A stretch of DNA of 64,000 bases from an uncultured Collinsella sp. (GCA_902493375.1 CABUPH010000009.1:1-64000), one strand, 5' to 3'; positions 52,776 to 60,632 are shown, counted from the stretch's first letter. Translations and numbers: made by a program. Notes: a model not told the origin generated them from the letters alone.

Positions 52776-53432
52776 GTGAACGAGACCGTACGTCGCTTTT
52801 TGCCGATGGTCGATTTTCTGGAGCAGATACTCGGCAAAAACAGCGAAATCGTGCTGCACGATTTCTCGGATCCCGACCACGCCATCGTTGATATTCGCAA
52901 CGGCATCGTGAGCGGCCGCAAGGTCGGCGGTCCCGCCACCGATCTGGCACTCAAGATCATGCACGACGCCAAGTATCGCGACCTGCCGTTTATTACGGGC
53001 TACGAGGGGCGCGGTGCCGGCGGCAAGACGTTGGAGTCAGCGACGTACTTTATCCGCGAGAATGACGAGATCGTCGGTATGCTCTGCGTCAACACCGACC
53101 TCTCGACCGTGCGCTCCATCAACGCCATGGCGCAGCAGCTCATGGCGTGCTTCGACGCGGCGCCGACGCGCACGGAGCCCGCCCCTATCGAGGTCGAAAG
53201 CCTTTCGGAGTCCACACAGGAGCTCATCGACCGCAGCATTGCCGAGTTGCTGAGCGCGCGCGGGCTGGATGTAGCGTCGCTTGGTCAGAGCGACCGCGTG
53301 GACGTCATTCGCCACCTCAACGGCAACGGGGTGTTCATGCTCAAGGGCGCCGTGGCCTGCGCCGCCACCGCGCTGGGTATCTCGGAGCCCAGCGTCTACC
53401 GCTACCTGCAAAAAGTTCGCAAGGAGGGCTAA
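52776..53432 (+). CDS. YheO/DauR-type transcriptional regulator (second copy)
   Basis: A 218-residue paralogue of the regulator at 40646. PAS-like part: MVDFLEQILGKNSEIVLHDF, GIVSGRKVGG, ESATYFIRENDEIVGMLCVN. C-terminal HTH: LNGNGVFMLKGAVACAATAL and ISEPSVYRYLQKVRKE. I choose a GTG start at 52776 because AAAGGAG lies 6 nt upstream and the length then equals the paralogue; an ATG at 52725 lacks a site. Likely controls the permease-ssnA-ygfK-xdh unit. Confidence 0.85.
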   Translation: MNETVRRFLPMVDFLEQILGKNSEIVLHDFSDPDHAIVDIRNGIVSGRKVGGPATDLALKIMHDAKYRDLPFITGYEGRGAGGKTLESATYFIRENDEIVGMLCVNTDLSTVRSINAMAQQLMACFDAAPTRTEPAPIEVESLSESTQELIDRSIAELLSARGLDVASLGQSDRVDVIRHLNGNGVFMLKGAVACAATALGISEPSVYRYLQKVRKEG

Positions 53433-53475
53433 CGGGCAACATGAAGCGCGGCTCCACAAGCGATCCGTCACTTAA

Positions 53476-53511
53476 CAAAAGACCCTGCAGCTCGCGCTGC
53501 AGGGTCTTTTT
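53476..53511. terminator. Bidirectional terminator between regulator and ridA
   Basis: AGACCCTGCAGC-TCGC-GCTGCAGGGTCT, 12-bp perfect stem with A4 before and T5 after, so it works for both converging genes. Confidence 0.93.
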
Positions 53512-53540
53512 GCATGTCATGTTTAGTTGTGGCCAACGCC

Positions 53541-53918
53541 TTAGAGAGCGGCAACGACCTCGATCTCGACCAGACCGCCAGCCGGAAGGGCAGCAACCTG
53601 GAAGGCGCTGCGCGCGGGGAACGGGGCCTCGAACTTGGAGGCGTAGATCTCGTTCACGGCGGCGAAGTCGGCGATGTCGGCCAGGTAGACCGTGGTCTTG
53701 ACGACATCGGCAAAGGTGGCGCCGGCAGCAGACAGCAGGGCCTCGACGTTAGCAAGGGACTGCTTAGCCTGGGCCTCGACGCCCTCGGGCATCTTGCCAG
53801 TTGCGGGGTCGATGCCCAGCTGGCCGGACAGGAACACCATGTTGCCGGTCTGGATGCCGGGGGAATACGGTCCGATGGCTGCGGGTGCGTTATCGGAAGA
53901 CACGACGGTCTTGCTCAT
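53541..53918 (-). CDS. ridA: RidA family enamine/imine deaminase
   Basis: A 125-residue YjgF/YER057c/UK114 protein that hydrolyses reactive enamines such as 2-aminoacrylate. SDNAPAAIGPYSPGIQTGN, FLSGQLGIDP, VVKTTVYLADIADFAAVNE and FPARSAFQVAALPAGGLVEI include the active-site Arg and the family trimer interface. ATG at 53918 preceded by AAGGAG. Its place at the cluster edge fits the aminoacrylate made by the diaminopropionate lyase. Confidence 0.94.
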   Translation of the reverse strand: MSKTVVSSDNAPAAIGPYSPGIQTGNMVFLSGQLGIDPATGKMPEGVEAQAKQSLANVEALLSAAGATFADVVKTTVYLADIADFAAVNEIYASKFEAPFPARSAFQVAALPAGGLVEIEVVAAL

Positions 53919-54006
53919 GCTTTTCTCCTTACAATCAAATAGAGAGCGTGAGCGCGGCGTTCGCACCGGGAGGCACAGTTCGGTCTGAACACCGCGCTTG
54001 ATTGGG

Positions 54007-54035
54007 ATAGTACTCAAGGTTTCTGTTTGATGCAA
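54007..54035 (-). promoter_or_regulatory. ridA promoter
   Basis: On the minus strand TTGCAT and TACTAT are separated by exactly 17 nt in an AT-rich spacer; the implied leader is ~80 nt. Good match to a housekeeping promoter. Confidence 0.6.
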
Positions 54036-54217
54036 GAATATTATCAGCTTGCGAGAATATTTTATCGCCCAACGGTTTCCCCGAACCGCTGAACGGTTCT
54101 CCACGGGGTCAGCCAGCCCAAGCTGCTGAAGACTTTATCCTGCTTGGAGCACGGACATCGCCTGCCACGACGGCACCACTATACTTTTGAATATCTGAGC
54201 ATTTTGAAAGGCAGGAT

Positions 54218-56713
54218 ATGACCGCAACCGCCAGTCGAACCACCAACCGCAGACCCGAGCTTTTAGCGCCCGCCGGAGGGGCCGAGCCCTTTGCCGCCGC
54301 ACTCGCCGCGGGGGCAGACGCCATCTATTGCGGCATGGGTAGCTTCAACGCCCGCCGCAAGGCAACCAACTTTACCGACGAGGCCTTTGAGCAAGCCTGC
54401 CGCGCCGCGCATCTAGCCGGGTCGCGCGTCTACGTCACGGTAAACATCGTCATCAAGCAGTCCGAGATGAGCGATGCGCTGCAACTCATCCATCGCTGCT
54501 CCACGCTGGGCGCCGATGCCTTCATTATCCAGGACTGGGGTCTGTTCTTTGAGGTCAAGCGCGCCATGCCCGGCATCGAGACGCACATCTCGACCCAGGC
54601 GAACATCCATGATGACCGCGGAACGCTTTGGTGCCGCGAGCAGGGCGCCGACCGCGTGACCCTCTCGCGCGAGCTCTCCATCGACGAGATCGCCGCCATC
54701 CACGACGCCGCACCCGATGTGGACCTCGAGGTCTTTAGCCACGGTGCCATCTGCTTTTGCTACTCGGGTCTGTGCCTGCTTTCGAGCTTTGCCATGGCGG
54801 GCCGCTCGGCCAACCGCGGCATGTGCGCTCAGCCCTGTCGCCTGCCTTACGAGCTGATCGACGAGAGCGGCCGCTCGCTCTCCCCTGCCGGTCGCGAGCG
54901 CGCGCTATGCCCGCGCGACACCAATACCTCGCAACTCGTTCGTCGCCTGTATGACGCCGGCGCCGCATCGCTCAAGCTCGAAGGCCGCATGAAGGCCCCC
55001 GATTACGTGTACTCCATCGTCGACGTGTATCGTCATCAGATTGATGACATGCTGGCCGATGTTTCGACCTCCAAGGATGAAGAGGCGGCCCGCCAGCGCC
55101 AGCTCAAGCGCTGCTTTAACCGCGACTTCACGCACGCCTACCAGGATGGCACCTCGGGCGACGAGATGATGAGCTACGAGCGCTCCAACAACCGCGGCCA
55201 GATTGTGGGCACGGTGCTGGGCAGCCGTCTGGCCAACCGCGATGTACGCGGACTCAAGCCCGACGATCGCCGTCGCCGTGCCGCCATCGCCCGCATTGAG
55301 CTGTTTGAGCCCGTGGGCAAGGGCGACTTGTTGGAACTTCGCCACGACGACGAGTTCGATCAGTTCCTAACCACTATCGCTACCGATGATGCCGCTGCCG
55401 GCGATGTCATCGAGTGTCGCGTGCCCCGTAGCATGCCCGAGGGCTGCCGCGTGCGCGTGATTCGAAGCCAGCGCGCCATTGACGCCGCCGGCGCCGCGCT
55501 CAAGCGCGATGTGCTGCGCCGCCGCGCCGTAGACGTGTCCGTTGTGGCGCGTCTGGGCGAGCCGTTTGCCGTTACGCTCACCTGTTGCGACGATCCTTCG
55601 CTTACGGCCACGGCCACGGGCTTTACCGTCGAGGCTGCCAAGACCCGCGCCGTCGAGGCATCCGATCTGGTTGAGCACGTCGGGCGCATGGGCTCCTCTC
55701 CCTTTGAGGCCGCAAGCTTTGACGTTTCGCTCGACGCCGGCTGCGGCATGGGCTTCTCCGCCGTGCACAAGGTGCGCGCTGCCGCTTGCAAGGCGCTCGA
55801 GGAGGCCATTCTGGCACCGTATGACGAGCGCGCCCGCACGCTCGAGCTGCCGGCGGTTGTTAGCAGTGATTCCCGCCCCGCGCCCGAGCACTACCGCGAT
55901 GAGCCGCAGATCTGCGCCACCGTCACCTCGCTCGAAGCCGCCGAGGCAGCGCGCGTGGAGGGCGCAACGCGCATCTATATGACCACCGACGCGCTCGATG
56001 CGGCCGAACTCTCCCCCGCCGATGCGTTTGAGCAGGGCATTGTACCCGTGCTCGATGAGGTCTGCCGCGGCGTTGACCACGTACGCGTTGACCCGTGGGT
56101 TGTTGCCGGCGCCACGGTCGCTATCGGCAACATCTCTGAGCTTGCCCTGGCCGCCCAGGTTGGCGCCACGGCCGAGATTCGCTCTTGCCTGCCGGTGCAC
56201 AACACGCCCTGCATGGAGGCGCTTGCCGAGCGCGGAGCCGGTGCGTTTTGGCTCTCGCCCGAGATCACACTCGACGAGATTGTCTCGCTCGGCGCCGCCG
56301 CGCCCGCGGCTCTGGGCATCACCGTCTTTGGCCGCCCGCGCGTTATGACGAGCGAGCACTGCATCCTGCAGGTGGCCAATGGCTGCATCCACGATTGCGC
56401 CAACTGCCGTCTGCGCACCCGCAAGCTGTCGCTCAAAAATATCGACGGCAAGGTCATGCCAGTGCGTACCGATATCCACGGCCGCTCACGCCTGTACGAC
56501 GCCTACCCCATCGACCTCACGCCGCAGGTACCGCAGTTGCTCGACGCCGGCGTCCGTCATCTTATGGTCGACGAAACCCTGCTCGAGGCCGATGAGATTG
56601 GCCGTGCCGTCGCTCGCGTCCGTCGCGCCGTCGAGGCGGCTCAAGCCGGCCGTAAGCCCGCCGCCCGCCTGCGCGGCGCCACCTCGGGCTGCATGTTTGT
56701 GGGAATCAGTTAA
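54218..56713 (+). CDS. U32 family peptidase-like protein with long C-terminal region
   Basis: An 831-residue U32 protein. RPELLAPAGGAEPFAAALAA, HISTQANIHDDRGTL, the signature EVFSHGAICFCYSGLCLLS and MCAQPCRLPYELI are clear. The region after ~330 contains a DUF3656-like part and a final C-x2-C segment (HDCANCRLRTRKL). Such proteins act in RNA hydroxylation in E. coli (RlhA), so RNA modification is more probable than peptidase activity. Followed after 15 nt by an RluA-type synthase gene, which supports an RNA-modification operon. Confidence 0.87.
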   Translation: MTATASRTTNRRPELLAPAGGAEPFAAALAAGADAIYCGMGSFNARRKATNFTDEAFEQACRAAHLAGSRVYVTVNIVIKQSEMSDALQLIHRCSTLGADAFIIQDWGLFFEVKRAMPGIETHISTQANIHDDRGTLWCREQGADRVTLSRELSIDEIAAIHDAAPDVDLEVFSHGAICFCYSGLCLLSSFAMAGRSANRGMCAQPCRLPYELIDESGRSLSPAGRERALCPRDTNTSQLVRRLYDAGAASLKLEGRMKAPDYVYSIVDVYRHQIDDMLADVSTSKDEEAARQRQLKRCFNRDFTHAYQDGTSGDEMMSYERSNNRGQIVGTVLGSRLANRDVRGLKPDDRRRRAAIARIELFEPVGKGDLLELRHDDEFDQFLTTIATDDAAAGDVIECRVPRSMPEGCRVRVIRSQRAIDAAGAALKRDVLRRRAVDVSVVARLGEPFAVTLTCCDDPSLTATATGFTVEAAKTRAVEASDLVEHVGRMGSSPFEAASFDVSLDAGCGMGFSAVHKVRAAACKALEEAILAPYDERARTLELPAVVSSDSRPAPEHYRDEPQICATVTSLEAAEAARVEGATRIYMTTDALDAAELSPADAFEQGIVPVLDEVCRGVDHVRVDPWVVAGATVAIGNISELALAAQVGATAEIRSCLPVHNTPCMEALAERGAGAFWLSPEITLDEIVSLGAAAPAALGITVFGRPRVMTSEHCILQVANGCIHDCANCRLRTRKLSLKNIDGKVMPVRTDIHGRSRLYDAYPIDLTPQVPQLLDAGVRHLMVDETLLEADEIGRAVARVRRAVEAAQAGRKPAARLRGATSGCMFVGIS

Positions 56714-56728
56714 CCGAAAGGCTTACAC

Positions 56729-57388
56729 GTGAACGAAGAACCTCAAGTCCTCTACTGCGACGCCTGGCTCATGGCCATCGACAAGCCCGCCGGCATGATT
56801 GTCCACGGCGACGGCACCGGCGAGCGCACGCTCACCGACTACGCCAGCGACCTGCTGCTGGCGATGGGCGACGGCTTTGCCGCGACCGACATGCAGCCGC
56901 TCAATCGCCTGGACCGTGACACCACCGGCGTGGTGCTGTTCTCGCTCGACAAGCAGACGCAGCCCGCCTTTGACCAGATGATTATCGACCACGCGTTCGA
57001 AAAGCACTATCTGGCGCTCGCCGAGGGCAAGATCGACTGGAACGAGAAGCTCATCGACAAGCCCATCGCCCGCGACCGCCACGATAGCCGCAAGATGCGC
57101 GTTGGCGCCAGCGGCAAGCCGTCTCAGACGCGCGTGAAGGTGCTCAAGCGCCTTAAGAGCCGCCGAGGCCTTCCCGCGCGTTCGTATATCGATGTCGAGT
57201 TGCTCACCGGCCGTAAGCACCAAATCCGTGTGCATCTGGCGAGCGAGCATCATCCCCTGGTTGGCGACGACCTGTACGGAACGCCGCGCCCCTGCGGCCT
57301 GATGCTCCACGCCCACAGCGTGTCCTTCACGCATCCCGTAACCGGCGAGCACATCCACATAGAAGCCCCCTGCCCCTGGGAGCCCTAA
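56729..57388 (+). CDS. RluA-family pseudouridine synthase
   Basis: A 219-residue rRNA/tRNA uridine isomerase. Catalytic motif PLNRLDRDTTGVVLFS with the Asp; KLIDKPIARDRHDSRKMRV and GRKHQIRVHLASEHHPLVGD are standard. It lacks an S4 domain. Target position cannot be told. Co-transcribed with the U32 gene. Confidence 0.9.
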   Translation: MNEEPQVLYCDAWLMAIDKPAGMIVHGDGTGERTLTDYASDLLLAMGDGFAATDMQPLNRLDRDTTGVVLFSLDKQTQPAFDQMIIDHAFEKHYLALAEGKIDWNEKLIDKPIARDRHDSRKMRVGASGKPSQTRVKVLKRLKSRRGLPARSYIDVELLTGRKHQIRVHLASEHHPLVGDDLYGTPRPCGLMLHAHSVSFTHPVTGEHIHIEAPCPWEP

Positions 57389-57427
57389 AACCTGCCGAAA
57401 AGGGACAGGTTTATTTTGGCAGGTTTT
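57387..57427 (+). repeat. GTCCC-family palindrome at the RluA gene stop codon
   Basis: AAAACCTGCC (57387-57396) and GGCAGGTTTT (57418-57427), 10-bp perfect arms with a 21-nt loop containing GGGACAGG. It overlaps the last two bases of the TAA and may serve as the terminator. Confidence 0.7.
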
Positions 57428-57441
57428 ATCTGGACAAACGT

Positions 57442-57483
57442 CAAAACCACCACATAGGTTCCTACCCCTTCGCGGTGGTTTTG
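57442..57483. terminator. Bidirectional terminator between RluA and DeoR genes
   Basis: CAAAACCACC (57442-57451) and GGTGGTTTTG (57474-57483), 10-bp arms enclosing a 22-nt loop, with T4 inside the arm on either strand. Confidence 0.7.
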
Positions 57484-57504
57484 GCGCTTGCCCGTCCCCT
57501 GCTG

Positions 57505-58251
57505 TTAGACCGTGATGACGTTGTCCATTGCCCGGTACTTGGCGGGGACATCGCCTGCGGTAATAATCGTTGCGTCGCGGAAGTCCGCAAACTTGACGGG
57601 CGCCACCATGCCAAATTTACTGGCGTCCGAGATTACGAAGCGCTTGGCCGTATGGCGCATCGAGATACGCTTTACTTGCGCCTCCTCGATATCGGGCGCT
57701 GTGAAGCCCTGCTCGGCGGCAATGCCGTTAGAGCCCCAAAAGCCACAGTTGAAGTTGTAGCGGTCTAAGGTTGCCAAGGCATCGGGGCCAACGAGCGCCT
57801 CGGTCTCGGGTTTGAGCTCGCCGCCCAGCACCACGGTACGCATGCCGCGCAAAGCAAGGCGTTGAGCATGGAGCACGGAATCGGTCACATAGGTGACATC
57901 TTCAAGGTGTGGAAGATGCTCGATGAGCCTGAGCGTCGTCGAGCCCGAGTCGATGTATACAAAGCTCTCAGGCTCCACAAGCGCCGCCGCACGGGCGCAG
58001 ATACGCTCCTTGTCATCGTTATGGAGGTCGCTGCGCTCATTAAGCGTTAGGTCGCGCGTCACGTGCGCGCGCTCAAGACTCGTCGCCCCACCGTGGACCT
58101 TGGCGATGCGGTGCGCTCGATCGAGCGTCTGCAGGTCGCGCCGAATGGTAGACGCCGTCACGCCCAGGGCCTCAGCAAGCTCCGGCACGGTAACCGAGCC
58201 GGCCTGCTGAACCATCGACACGATCGCGTTGAGCCTATCTTCCGCTAGCAT
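57505..58251 (-). CDS. DeoR/GlpR family repressor
   Basis: A 248-residue regulator. The N-terminal winged HTH is VTVPELAEALGVTASTIRRD followed by LDRAHRIAKVHGGA, the DeoR signature. The C-terminal sugar-phosphate-sensing domain contains VYIDSGSTTLRL and VVLGGELKPETEALVGP. GGAGG precedes the ATG. It directly follows the oxidoreductase gene (3 nt), so it probably controls that enzyme in response to a phosphorylated sugar or polyol. Confidence 0.9.
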   Translation of the reverse strand: MLAEDRLNAIVSMVQQAGSVTVPELAEALGVTASTIRRDLQTLDRAHRIAKVHGGATSLERAHVTRDLTLNERSDLHNDDKERICARAAALVEPESFVYIDSGSTTLRLIEHLPHLEDVTYVTDSVLHAQRLALRGMRTVVLGGELKPETEALVGPDALATLDRYNFNCGFWGSNGIAAEQGFTAPDIEEAQVKRISMRHTAKRFVISDASKFGMVAPVKFADFRDATIITAGDVPAKYRAMDNVITV

Positions 58252-58254
58252 CGC

Positions 58255-59334
58255 TTACTCCTCCTCGGGGTACACGACTCCCCAGTCGGCGCGAAGCTTG
58301 GTCATAAGCTTCATAACATCAGAAGCATAATCCAGCAGCTCGCGCTTAGAGTCGTCGCCGGCAACGGCCTTCTCAAGATCGGCCATCTCATAGCAAAGGG
58401 CGTAAGCCTCGGTGCCGGCGTGGACCTCCTCGCGGTGGCCGTCCGCAGTCCACACGATGGTCGCGTGATCGGCGCGCGGATACTCGTTGACCTCGATATA
58501 GCACTTATCGAAGCTAATAATCGAGCGCTTGGGTTGCTTGGAGTGGAGCGTGAGGCTCACAACACCCAGCTGCTGCTCGGCATTACGGCAGACGATGCCG
58601 CCCGCAACGTCAACACCGGTCTCACAGGTGTTGCCCAACGAAACGACCTCAATGGGCTGGCTTGCCATAAAAAGACGCATGACGGACAGGGCATAGACGC
58701 CAATGTCGAGCATGGCACCGCCAGCAAGGTTGCGGTTGTAGAAGCGATTGGTCAGATCGCCGTACTCCTTGTAGCTACCAAAGTTGAGCTGGGCGAGGTT
58801 CATGCGACCAAACTCGCCGGCACCCATGCGACGGCGCAGCTCTTGATACAAGGGCATATGAAGCACCGTGGTGGCGTCCATGAGGACCACGTTTTGCTCG
58901 TCGGCAATGGCACGTGCCTCGTCGAGCTCGGCTGAGTTAAGGGTAATAGCCTTCTCGCAGAGCACGTGCTTGCCAGCCGCCAGAGCGGCGCGCAGGTAGG
59001 TGATATGCGTGTTATGCGGGGTGGTGATATAGACTGCGTCAATGTTCGGATCGGCATAGAGGTCCTCGACCGTGTCATAGACCTTCTCGATGCCATACTG
59101 CTCGGCAAAAGCTTGAGCCTTGGACAGCGTGCGGTTGGCGACGCCCGCAAGCTTGCGACCGGCAAAAGCGAGAGACTGGGCCATCTGGTTGGCGATAACG
59201 CCGCACCCGATCACAGCCCAACGAAGCTCGGGAGCCGTAAAGATATCATCGGGGAATGGCTTGTCCTGGACCGAAGCGAACGCTGCTTTTGCGGCTGCCG
59301 CGGAGTCGAGTGGAGCCTGCTTGGAATCTGCCAT
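58255..59334 (-). CDS. Gfo/Idh/MocA family oxidoreductase
   Basis: A 359-residue NAD(P)-dependent sugar or polyol dehydrogenase. Rossmann head LRWAVIGCGVIANQMAQSLA; the catalytic Lys is in HVLCEKAITL; substrate-domain GGAMLDIGVYALSVMR. The start at 59334 follows AGGAGG; an ATG at 59352 with its own AAGGA is possible. Operon with the DeoR repressor. Substrate not predictable. Confidence 0.88.
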   Translation of the reverse strand: MADSKQAPLDSAAAAKAAFASVQDKPFPDDIFTAPELRWAVIGCGVIANQMAQSLAFAGRKLAGVANRTLSKAQAFAEQYGIEKVYDTVEDLYADPNIDAVYITTPHNTHITYLRAALAAGKHVLCEKAITLNSAELDEARAIADEQNVVLMDATTVLHMPLYQELRRRMGAGEFGRMNLAQLNFGSYKEYGDLTNRFYNRNLAGGAMLDIGVYALSVMRLFMASQPIEVVSLGNTCETGVDVAGGIVCRNAEQQLGVVSLTLHSKQPKRSIISFDKCYIEVNEYPRADHATIVWTADGHREEVHAGTEAYALCYEMADLEKAVAGDDSKRELLDYASDVMKLMTKLRADWGVVYPEEE

Positions 59335-59384
59335 ATGTGCCTCCTGAATCATCGTAAGTCCTTCATTTCTAACAACCCTATATT

Positions 59385-59515
59385 CGCACAATTGCGCGCG
59401 TATCTGCTCGTGTTTGCGTGTTTATTTGCTTATCGGTCATTATTTAGCCATAGTTGACAGATGTTTGCGCGGTTATGCGTATTATCGCGCAAGGCTATGC
59501 GCGTAAATGCGCACG
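59385..59515 (-). promoter_or_regulatory. Cluster of TTTGCGC/TATGCGC-type repeats upstream of the oxidoreductase
   Basis: Words of the type T(T/A)(T/C)GCGC or TTTGCGT recur at about 59385, 59393, 59414, 59464, 59475, 59484 and 59497-59514 (the last as TATGCGCGTAAATGCGCA). Repeated short words of this kind upstream of a DeoR-linked operon suggest the repressor's operator array. Confidence 0.45.
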
Positions 59516-59613
59516 GGACGATCCTTGTGAAACATAAAGGGGCGGAACACCAAAGCCCTAAAAGACAGAGCCAGCTGTATTACTTCACCCCTCTGGGGGC
59601 ACCAGACATCAAA

Positions 59614-59676
59614 GGACCGTCCCAAACTGCCGGCAAAAAGGGAACGTCCCTATGTGCCGGCAGTTTGGGACGGTCC
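59614..59676. repeat. Palindromic GTCCC element with 22-bp perfect arms
   Basis: Left arm 59614-59635 (starts GGACCGTCCCAAAC) and right arm 59655-59676 (ends TTTGGGACGGTCC) are perfect complements over 22 bp; the 19-nt loop contains GGGAACGTCCC, itself foldable. Confidence 0.92.
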
Positions 59677-59734
59677 CTAAGTGCCGCTTTCGCTGAAGCC
59701 TATCCCAGATGGCCAGATATACAAATCTAAAGAC

Positions 59735-59878
59735 TGTCCCCATCAACTAGCCGTTTAAGAACGTCCCCAGCGACTAGTCATTTAAGTCTGTCCCCAATGA
59801 CTGCCAATCAACGACCACTCATTTAAGTCTGTCCCCAATGAGTGTCCCCACTCATTTAAGTCTGTCCCCAATGAGTAG
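59735..59878. repeat. Array of GTCCC-family repeat units
   Basis: Four to five consecutive degenerate units with the core (A/G)TTTAAG-n3-GTCCCCA, most preceded by ACTAGTC, CCACTC or ACTAGCC. The same units occur at 8.24 and 9.31 kb. Direct orientation throughout. Confidence 0.85.
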
Positions 59879-59883
59879 GGATA

Positions 59884-59918
59884 GAAAAAGGCCCGGGTGC
59901 CGTGGCATCCGGGCCTTT
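59884..59918 (-). terminator. Rho-independent terminator directly behind rplX
   Basis: On the minus strand AAAGGCCCGG-TGCC pairs with GGCA-CCGGGCCTTT (one A-C mismatch), followed by TTTCT. It lies ~27 nt past the rplX stop, so the S10 transcript ends here instead of entering rplE. Confidence 0.9.
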
Positions 59919-59944
59919 GCTAGCAACTTGATGTTGCGGGCAGC

Positions 59945-60250
59945 TTAGAACTTGTGACCGCACTTCTTGCAGACGCGCAGCTTGTTCTTGCCGTCCTTCT
60001 CGTGACCGACGCGGGTAACCTTACCGCACTCGGGGCAGACGAGATTGACGTTGGAGGCGTCGATGGGAGCCTCCTGCGAAACGATGCCGCCCTGCTGGTT
60101 GGCAGCGTTGGGCTTGACGGCCTTCTTGACGACCGAAACGCCCTCGACAACGACCTTGTTCTCGGCGGGGAGAGCACGCAGGATAACGCCCTGCTTGCCG
60201 CGATCCTTACCAGAGAGAACCTGGACCTTATCGCCCTTCTTGATATACAT
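59945..60250 (-). CDS. rplX: Ribosomal protein L24
   Basis: Assembly initiator of the large subunit, 101 residues. KOW motif KKGDKVQVLSGKDRGKQGVI and a C-terminal CPECGK...CKKCGHKF four-Cys knuckle, a zinc-type end. Normally followed by rplE; here followed by a terminator and the repeat-filled edge of the 30 kb block. Confidence 0.97.
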   Translation of the reverse strand: MYIKKGDKVQVLSGKDRGKQGVILRALPAENKVVVEGVSVVKKAVKPNAANQQGGIVSQEAPIDASNVNLVCPECGKVTRVGHEKDGKNKLRVCKKCGHKF

Positions 60251-60263
60251 ATATCTCCCCTAA

Positions 60264-60632
60264 CTACAGGGTCTCGGGAGCGAGCGAGACGATCTTCATG
60301 TACTTCTTGTCACGAAGCTCGCGAGCGACGGGCCCGAAGATACGGGTGCCGACGGGCGAACCATCGTTGTTGATGACAACACAGGCGTTCTCATCAAAGC
60401 GAATGTAGGAGCCATCCTTGCGGCGGATCTCCTTAACGGTGCGAACGACGACGCAACGGACAACGTCCTTCTTCTTGACGTTGGCGCCAGGGGTAGCCTC
60501 CTGGACAGCACCGATGAACACATCGCCGATGCCTGCATAACGACGCTTGGAACCGCCAAGCACCTTGATGCAGCGAATCTTGCGAGCGCCGGAGTTGTCG
60601 GCGACGTTCAGCATGGTTTGCATCTGAATCAT
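60264..60632 (-). CDS. rplN: Ribosomal protein L14
   Basis: A 122-residue large-subunit protein: MIQMQTMLNVADNSGARKIR, GSKRRYAGIGDVFIGAVQEA and DNAC-like FDENACVVINNDGSPVGTRI. First gene of the classical spc part; 13 nt before rplX. Confidence 0.98.
   Translation of the reverse strand: MIQMQTMLNVADNSGARKIRCIKVLGGSKRRYAGIGDVFIGAVQEATPGANVKKKDVVRCVVVRTVKEIRRKDGSYIRFDENACVVINNDGSPVGTRIFGPVARELRDKKYMKIVSLAPETL

Larger units (their letters stand above)
59516..59944. other. Right edge of the 30 kb block, repeats only
   Basis: No gene is supportable. The stretch holds the 22-bp palindrome at 59614-59676, the repeat array at ~59735-59878 and the rplX terminator at 59884-59918. Confidence 0.7.

Noticed and set aside
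59461..59730. Possible 89-residue plus-strand gene with a TTGACA just upstream
   Set aside because: Its codons run through the 22-bp palindrome, no ribosome site is present, and no -10 is correctly spaced.
59735..59878. CRISPR-like array
   Set aside because: Units are irregular in length, direct and degenerate, with no spacers of constant size and no cas genes; related units occur singly elsewhere.
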